64,000 bases of DNA, taken from Trichosporon coremiiforme (lineage: Eukaryota > Basidiomycota > Tremellomycetes > Trichosporonales > Trichosporonaceae). Where the stretch lies: contig BCJJ01000026.1 in assembly GCA_039545355.1 (NCBI GenBank), forward strand, positions 1-64,000. The letters are read 5' to 3'. The position numbers were made by a program, and so were the translations under genes. Position 1 is the first letter of the stretch; every line of letters begins with the position of its first letter. Below the pieces are notes generated by a model. That model saw only the letters and a program-made list of their open reading frames with translations. It was not told where the DNA came from and made no database searches. Shown here in pieces: positions 58,164-64,000 of this stretch.

Positions 58164-59496
58164 TCGCGTAGCCGATAGTGACGATCACTGCTGCAGTAAC
58201 GCACTGATGAAGGTGAGGGGATGAAGGAGAGTCGAGTGGTTGAGGTGTATAAGAAGTTGTGGTCGCGTCCTTGTCGAGGTGCCAGCGCTACGCAGAGTAG
58301 CAGAGTAGCAGAGTAGCAGAGCAGCAGAGCAGCAGAGCAGCTAGAGCAGCTGGCGGCTGGCTGGCGGACGGCTGCAAGGACGGCTGGGACAGCCTTGTGA
58401 GCCTAGTTGGAAGTGAGTGTACAGGAATAGCAGGGATCGGAGGGGAAGAGGCGATGCATGAGCGGCGAGGGGGTCTATGTATATCTCGAGGGATCGAGGA
58501 GGCGGGCAGCATGCGGTCACGGCGGCGCGGTACGCGGACCAGCGTGCAGCCGTACTGTACGCTGAGAGCAGATCGGAGGAGCATGCAGCAACAGGGTCAG
58601 AGGGGATGCATGCCGGGTGCACGTTCGTCGCCCCGGGTCGAGTGCGGTTGGAGGAAGGCATAGGCCTGAATCCGCCAGATCCAGGCCACCCGGGCCCGCC
58701 GGGGCTTGCTCTGGGCTCTGGCCCGGGCCACATCCCTCAGCCCTCCCCTCCACCTGCCCTCAGCTTCCCCTCAGCCTGCCCTTCCCTCCCACTCCCACTC
58801 TGCCCTCACTCAACCGATCCGCCAGGCCGCCAAGCATGGGAGTAATTTCGCCACTGTACGCACGATCGTCTCGTCTGCCAAGAACACGACCCGTAAACGA
58901 GCCTCGTGACGCTCTCGTATACCTACTCCAATCATTTAACCCCTGCCGGCCCGTTAGAGTAAAGCTTCAGAGCCCGAAATGCGGTGGAGCATTACTTCAG
59001 TGGGTGGGTGAGAGCGATGAGAGCGAGCGAGGGACCCGATTTGGACCCGATTTGCGCGCACCTTCGCAACCGAGGCTGGCCATCAGCTCGTAGCTGGCTG
59101 GGCCGGGCTGGCTGGGGGGGGGCCAGCGCCCTCACTTGCAACTCTTGCCCACCGATCTCCCTGTACCGGCCAACTCACCGAATCTGGCGACTTTGCGTAA
59201 CGGCCTGTCTTCAGATCTCCGCTACGTAGCAGCAGCACATGGTCCCCGATCACGTGTCTGACAAATGTCGACACTTCAAGCCACGATTAGCAACTCACCC
59301 CAGTCGAGCAGCCGACGGGAGCTAAATTTCTGCCAGACCCCTTGTTCGCCGATATGACACTAAGCCAGCCAGCCAGCCCGCCGGCGACGGCGACGCGCAC
59401 GTTGGCTCGGCGCCAGGCGAGACTGGCATTGCCATGTTTCGCTCGTTGTCTGCATTCACTAGATACTCTCCCGCCTCTCTTCGCAGAAACGTAAAA
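58164..59496. other. Intergenic region upstream of MEU1
   Basis: About 1.3 kb with low-complexity sequence: an 8-bp tandem repeat at 58293, and a C/T-rich strand-asymmetric tract at about 58735-58815 (CCCTC and CCCAC runs). Open frames here are Pro/Ser/Leu-rich translations of these tracts and are not called. Confidence 0.5.
58293..58340. repeat. 8-bp tandem repeat, six copies
   Basis: CAGAGTAG occurs three times, directly followed by three copies of CAGAGCAG, so the two halves differ by one base per unit. A degenerate copy follows. It is non-coding and close to the assembly gap. Confidence 0.9.
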
Positions 59497-60795
59497 ATGG
59501 CTGAGCAGAACGACAAGAGTGAGTTTTCTGACCTTGCTTCTGTTTATTTCGTTGTTCATGCTCGCCGGCGAGGAGGTTGTTTGGAAGCTTGCTCAGCGAC
59601 TTGCGGCTTGTTTACAAACGGCCTCTGCTCGCGGCGCAGCCGATATCGAGCCTCAAGCTGGACATCATGGACATTCATGACACTCATGACACTCCTACTA
59701 ACCGGGCTCACGCTCGCTTCCGCTCGCGCTCGCGCGCTAACCCCAGTCCTCGTCGGTGTCATCGGCGGCTCCGGCCTCTACCACCTGGACAACCTGACCT
59801 TCGTGCGCAAGGTCGAGGTCGAGACGCCGTGGGGCAAGCCCTCTTCGCCGATCACGATCTCTTCTCTGCCCGACGGATCGCAGGTCGCGTTCATCTCGCG
59901 CCACGGCGCCGCGCACACGATCACGCCGTCCGAAGTGCCCGCGCGCGCCAACATTGCGGCGCTGAAGCACCTCGGCGTGCGCGCCATTGTCGCCTTCTCG
60001 GCCGTCGGATCGCTCCGCGAGGAGATCGCCCCGGGCCACTTTGTCATCCCCGACCAGATCATCGACCGCACCAAGGGTATTCGCCCCGACACGTACTTCC
60101 GCGGCGAGGGCCTCGTCGTCCACTCCATGTTTGGAGAGCCGTTCTCGCGCCAGCTCAACAAGTTTATCGCGCCCAAGGTCAAGGAGATCCTCGACAACGA
60201 GGGCGTCAGCGTGCACACTGACAAGACCGTGGTCTGCATGGAGGGTGAGTAAACCGTGCTGGAGAGGGGGAGTTGGATCGTCGTGAATGCGTGACGCCGA
60301 CACGACTCGGTGCCTCTTTGTCTTCCAGAGACCGGTAGCTCCGCTGCAAGTCGTCCCCCTCACTCTCGCCTCGCTCGCTCCGCTCGTTCTGCCGCTAACA
60401 TCCCAGGCCCCGCCTTCTCCACCCGCGCTGAGTCGCTCATGTACCGCCAATGGGGCGGCGACATCATCAACATGTCCGTGATCCCCGAGGCCAAGCTGGC
60501 GCGCGAGTGCGAGCTCGACTACGCGCTCATCTGCACGGCCACCGACTACGACGCGTGGCGCACCGACGCCGAGCCCGTCACGGTCGAGGAGGTCGTCAAG
60601 ACGCTGCACACCAACGCGGGCAACTCGCGCGCCGTCGCCGCCGGCATCCTCGAGGACGTGTGCAAGCACGTTGCTGCTGGCGAGCTCACCGAGATCAAGG
60701 GCTCTATGCAGTTCGCCTGCGTTACCCGCAAGGACGTCCAGCCCCAGGAGGCGCGCGAGAAGCTCTCCTACATCCTGCCGTACTTCTCGGACTAG
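59497..60795 (+). CDS. MEU1: S-methyl-5'-thioadenosine phosphorylase
   Basis: Exons 59497-59518, 59747-60244 and 60407-60795 encode 302 aa. The enzyme phosphorolyses methylthioadenosine to adenine and methylthioribose-1-phosphate in the methionine salvage pathway, consuming the by-product of polyamine synthesis. MTAP signatures are [12 protein letters not shown] (phosphate loop), [65 protein letters not shown] and CTATDYDAW with the Asp that reads the adenine N7. The product is a homotrimer in the cytosol. Both introns are long here (228 and 162 nt), while the first exon is only 22 nt, so the ATG relies on the ATGGCTGAG context and the in-frame junction. Length is normal (about 283-340 aa). 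Confidence 0.93.
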
Positions 60796-60915
60796 ACTCG
60801 GGATAGATCTACATGCATATAACTAGAACTAGATGGGCATCAAGGACATAAAAAAAATGGATACAGGGGACGGGCAACGGGCAAAAGGACGGGTATTACG
60901 CTACAAGCTCAATGC

Positions 60916-62719
60916 TCACGGAGACGCCTTGTTCTCCTCTGGGTTGTACGGGTGGCCGAGGATCGGGTACTTGCACGTCTCGCTCTCGCGGCACTTCTCC
61001 CACATGATGGGCGGGTACTCGAGCTTCTTCCGCTGGCGGAGGATGGCATTGTACTCTCCCTCCCAGTCGGTGTAGAGGAACGCACGCACGCGCTCACCGA
61101 CGCTCTGCAGCGTCATCTCGGGCGGGATGTAGCTGTCGATCGGCGTCTTGACCGCCTTCTTGAGCTGCTCAATCATGTCGTCCACGGTGCGGTACGCGTA
61201 CGCGTACGGCTCGCCGACCTGCATCGCGGGGCCGTGCTGCGCCCACTTGTCCTTGAAGAGCGCCCAGCCGTCGGGTGTCGGTCCGTCGTCCGTGTGGTAG
61301 GGCATCACGACGGGGACACCGCGGCAGAACGAGTTGAACGGCGACGGCGACAGCTGCGGGTTGCCTATGCCCAGCAGCGCGCGCACGCTGCTCAGCATCT
61401 TGCCGTACTCGACCTTGCCCATCGGTGGGAGGCGCTTCAAGCCCGCCGGAATCGGGTGGCCCTCCTCCTCCTCTGCGCCCGTCAGGATCTCGATCCCCTC
61501 CGCCTTCATGGCGTCGACGACCCGGGCCCATTCCTCAATTGGCGGAGCATGCGGCTTGTAGAAGTAGTGGCTCAGCTTGCCCAGTAGCAGCACGGTCGCG
61601 TTTCGCTGCTCCCACGGTACGGTCGGGGAGCCCAAGCACGTCCGCTCGATCGACAGAGGCAGGTGCGTGTGGTTGTTTGGATACGCCCATGGCACCGCGT
61701 GCCACCTGCTGTCGAGAATGTGCGAGCTCCAACCGCTCTCCCCGTCTTCGCTCTGCCCGTACTGGCCCCAGGCGTTCTGGCCCTGCCCGCTGTACCGTGA
61801 CGGCCGGTCGCCCCAGTACGAGATGATGACAACACGCCACGCCGGCAGCTTGCCCTCCTCTCCGGGTGTAAGCAGGCTCGTGTCGTGCCGCAGCTCGGGG
61901 TTCGCGTGTGGGTGGTAGTCCTCGGGCCGCACACAGCGCGGATCGCTGAGGCACATGAACCCAACTCTGATGGTGGGCATGTACATGTAGCTGCATGTGT
62001 GAGCTGTGCCTCTACATTGGACGCCCTCAGATCGCGATCTGGCAATCACTCGTTACTCACACAGATTCAGAAAGCATGCGCGTGGCGTTCCAAGACAGCG
62101 GGGTGTCGACCCAGTTGCCGCCAAAGTGTGTGAAACCCATCGCCACGAAGCCCTCATCCTCGATGGCGTTAACCTGGGGGTTTAGCTAAGCGATCGGAGC
62201 GTTGCAGCTTTCCTGTCGCCCGTGTGCTGCGCGGGCACGTGAACAACTCACAACGGGGTCAAGCCAAATAGCTTCGCCGGAGGTACTCTGCTTGCGGGTG
62301 AAGAAGTACCAAAAGTCGGAGATGATGAGCGGGCGCTCGGGACAATTCACAAGACCGAGGACGCAGCGTTCGAGCTTCTCGAGAGCTTCCTCTTGCTCGT
62401 GCTGCAGCTTCAGGCCCGAGACACGCAGCTTTTGGATCTGCCGCAGCTGTCGCGCGCGCAGGCACCCTGGCGGGTCGTTCTCCTCGCTCGCATGCGGGTC
62501 CCAGCCTGCGCATGCGTCGGGTTTTGTCTTGCCCAGGAGGCCCTGCAGACGGCTGTATGTCGAGCTCGTGGTGGCGACGGGGTAAGAGGGACGCTGGTGG
62601 TGCAAGTCGTGGTCGGTCTGGCTGAGCGCGGTGAGGAGGGAGATGGATAGCCAGGCGCTGATGCCTATGGCGACGAGGGCGGCGACGTTGAGCGGCCGCG
62701 ATAGCGACAGCGACAACAT
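60916..62719 (-). CDS. GT18/MGAT5-like glycosyltransferase, type II membrane protein
   Basis: Exons 62719-62252, 62173-62061 and 61990-60916 encode 551 aa. The N-terminus has a short cytosolic piece and a membrane anchor (NVAALVAIGISAWLSISLLT), the plan of a Golgi type II glycosyltransferase. The luminal part begins with Cys-containing helices, then PLIISDFWYFFTR. The C-terminal catalytic part has VGFMCLSDPRC, ATVLLLGKLSHYFYKP and GIGNPQLSPSPFNSFCRGVP, followed by VVMPYH. The last block resembles the donor-binding region of alpha-1,6-mannosylglycoprotein 6-beta-GlcNAc-transferase (MGAT5, family GT18). An N-glycan or glycan-modifying role is plausible, but donor and acceptor are inference. The start at 62719 gives a standard signal anchor; an in-frame ATG further upstream exists. 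Confidence 0.72.
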
Positions 62720-63919
62720 CGTGTCAAGGATTTCGGTCAGTGCAAGAAAGAGTAAATGAATGTCAAGATAAGAAACGAACATTTGTGCATCGAGGGAGAC
62801 AGATAGTGCATGCGACAGTGGCCTGCGGGCAGTACGCAGTGTACGCGCAGTGGCCAGGGGCTCACGGACCGGGACAGGAGTGCAGCATGTGCAGTGGGTG
62901 CGCAGTAGCGGAGCGACAGTGTGTGAAGAAGGCATGCCGATTCCTCCCTCGGATGCCCGGATGCCAGTGCTAGTGGGAGAGGAAGAACGCCAGGAAAGGG
63001 CGCGAAGGCACGCCTGTCCATGCAACGTGTACCGGTGTGCCCGTGCGGTCCGTCTGACTTTACACCTGCACAACTGCGGTTGCACGGAGATACAGAGGAG
63101 AGACTGCGTTCGACGTCAGCCCGACGGGAAAGAGCGAGCAGTCGTGAGATAATGACCGCAGCAAAACGGGAGGGCAACAGGGGAGATGATCATGCATCCC
63201 TTTCCCTGCACGGTCGGCTGTCCCTGGTGCCCTGATCCCTACAATGTCTGCACCCGTCCCAAAACGCAGAGCCGAAACTGCCCTCAAGCCTGCAATTGCA
63301 TCTTCTCAGCCCCCAGACGCTAGACGCTAGATACGCTTCTACATGTGAGCGACATCCGCACACTGGTCGAGCCAAACCAGCCAGGCGGCTGTGAGAGGCT
63401 GAGGCGCGGAGGCTGCTCGCTGCAGTCGCCGGAATTCCTGTCCTGCCGTCTGACGTCCGGGCTTCTGATGGCGCCGCCTCCCATGTAGACTTCGCATTCA
63501 ATCGCCCGGTCATCGAATACAGCCTTGTCCGCATCCAGGACATGCGGGACGCGAGACATTGCGTTTCAGTCATGCACCGCAGTACATGCAGCGAGCCATG
63601 CACGGTCCCATCGCTCCCACGTCGTCCCGTGCTTCCCACCATGGTAGGAATCTCGACATCCCTCACTGCACAGTGGCCAGTCAACGATTGTGCCCAGGAA
63701 CGCTGACACCGTTCTCATATGCTGATCTGGCTCCTAGCTTGCACCAGGAGCCGCTCAGGAGGATTAGTCGGGCCTGGCGGCACAATAGGCTCGACCACAG
63801 AGCGATTAGACTCGAGGGCAACATGCCAGCGACATGTGATGGTGTGTCATCCGGACCGTTCGGCCGCATACTTGGGCTCTGAAGGCTTCTTCAGGAACAA
63901 ACCGCCCGAAGATACCTAT
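62720..63919. other. Intergenic region
   Basis: About 1.2 kb upstream of the glycosyltransferase gene. Frames of up to 164 codons are present on the minus strand but show no domain, no splice motif and poor starts. No gene called. Confidence 0.5.
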
Positions 63920-64000
63920 TTAAGGTTGAGGGCTTGCCTTCCTCTCCTCCAGCGCCAGGCCGATGCGCTCTCTGCAGCCCATGAGCTCCGCGTACGAGCA
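63920..64000 (-). CDS. Possible C-terminus of a gene running off the window
   Basis: The minus strand is open for 26 codons from the window edge to a TAA at 63922-63920, reading CSYAELMGCRERIGLALEER and ending ASPQP. It looks protein-like (charged, helical) but is too short for recognition. It may equally be chance. Confidence 0.3.
   Translation of the reverse strand, partial: CSYAELMGCRERIGLALEERKASPQP

Overview
The window is nuclear DNA of a GC-rich basidiomycete yeast. The evidence is eukaryotic housekeeping proteins of fungal type, genes carrying up to eleven introns mostly 34-50 nt long, GT-AG borders, and a branch-like CTGAC/CTAAC lying a few bases before almost every acceptor. Protein content and intron style suggest Tremellomycetes, probably Trichosporonales; this placement is inference. 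One assembly gap (170 N) lies at 57994-58163. I assembled spliced models by hand, choosing junctions that keep frame and restore family motifs.

Layout. 0-9 kb: edge of a uL16 ribosomal protein gene, a C2-domain phosphatidylserine decarboxylase (PSD2 type), two unrecognised small spliced genes and long gene-poor stretches. 9-21 kb: PI-PLC X-domain protein, ATP synthase subunit j, an orphan gene, LSM4 with a possible small gene behind it, a PITH protein, an SSAT-like acetyltransferase divergent from a mitochondrial pyruvate carrier subunit, and an NAD-dependent epimerase/dehydrogenase. 21-30 kb: SYLF (Ysc84-like) protein, then STI1 and MCM3 sharing a divergent promoter. 30-42 kb: membrane hybrid histidine kinase, HID1 family protein, thiamine-diphosphate decarboxylase (pyruvate decarboxylase type). 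42-50 kb: MFS sugar/inositol-type transporter, aldo-keto reductase, a 12-exon SPO11 and a kynurenine aminotransferase (BNA3). 50-64 kb: glutathione synthetase, Pex23-family dysferlin-domain membrane protein, DBP8 helicase, a small membrane protein next to the gap, methylthioadenosine phosphorylase, a GT18-like glycosyltransferase and a possible partial gene at the right edge.

The genes do not form an operon or a biosynthetic cluster; this is ordinary chromosomal gene order with some divergent pairs (SSAT-like/MPC2, STI1/MCM3, BNA3/GSH2, Pex23-like/DBP8). I found no mobile element, CRISPR array, rRNA or convincing tRNA. The points most worth a second look are the complete SPO11, start-codon and 7-11 nt exons, the orphan genes at 6.2, 7.5, 12.2 and 57.5 kb, the MGAT5-like enzyme, and cell-cycle or sulphur-type promoter motifs upstream of MCM3 and GSH2.
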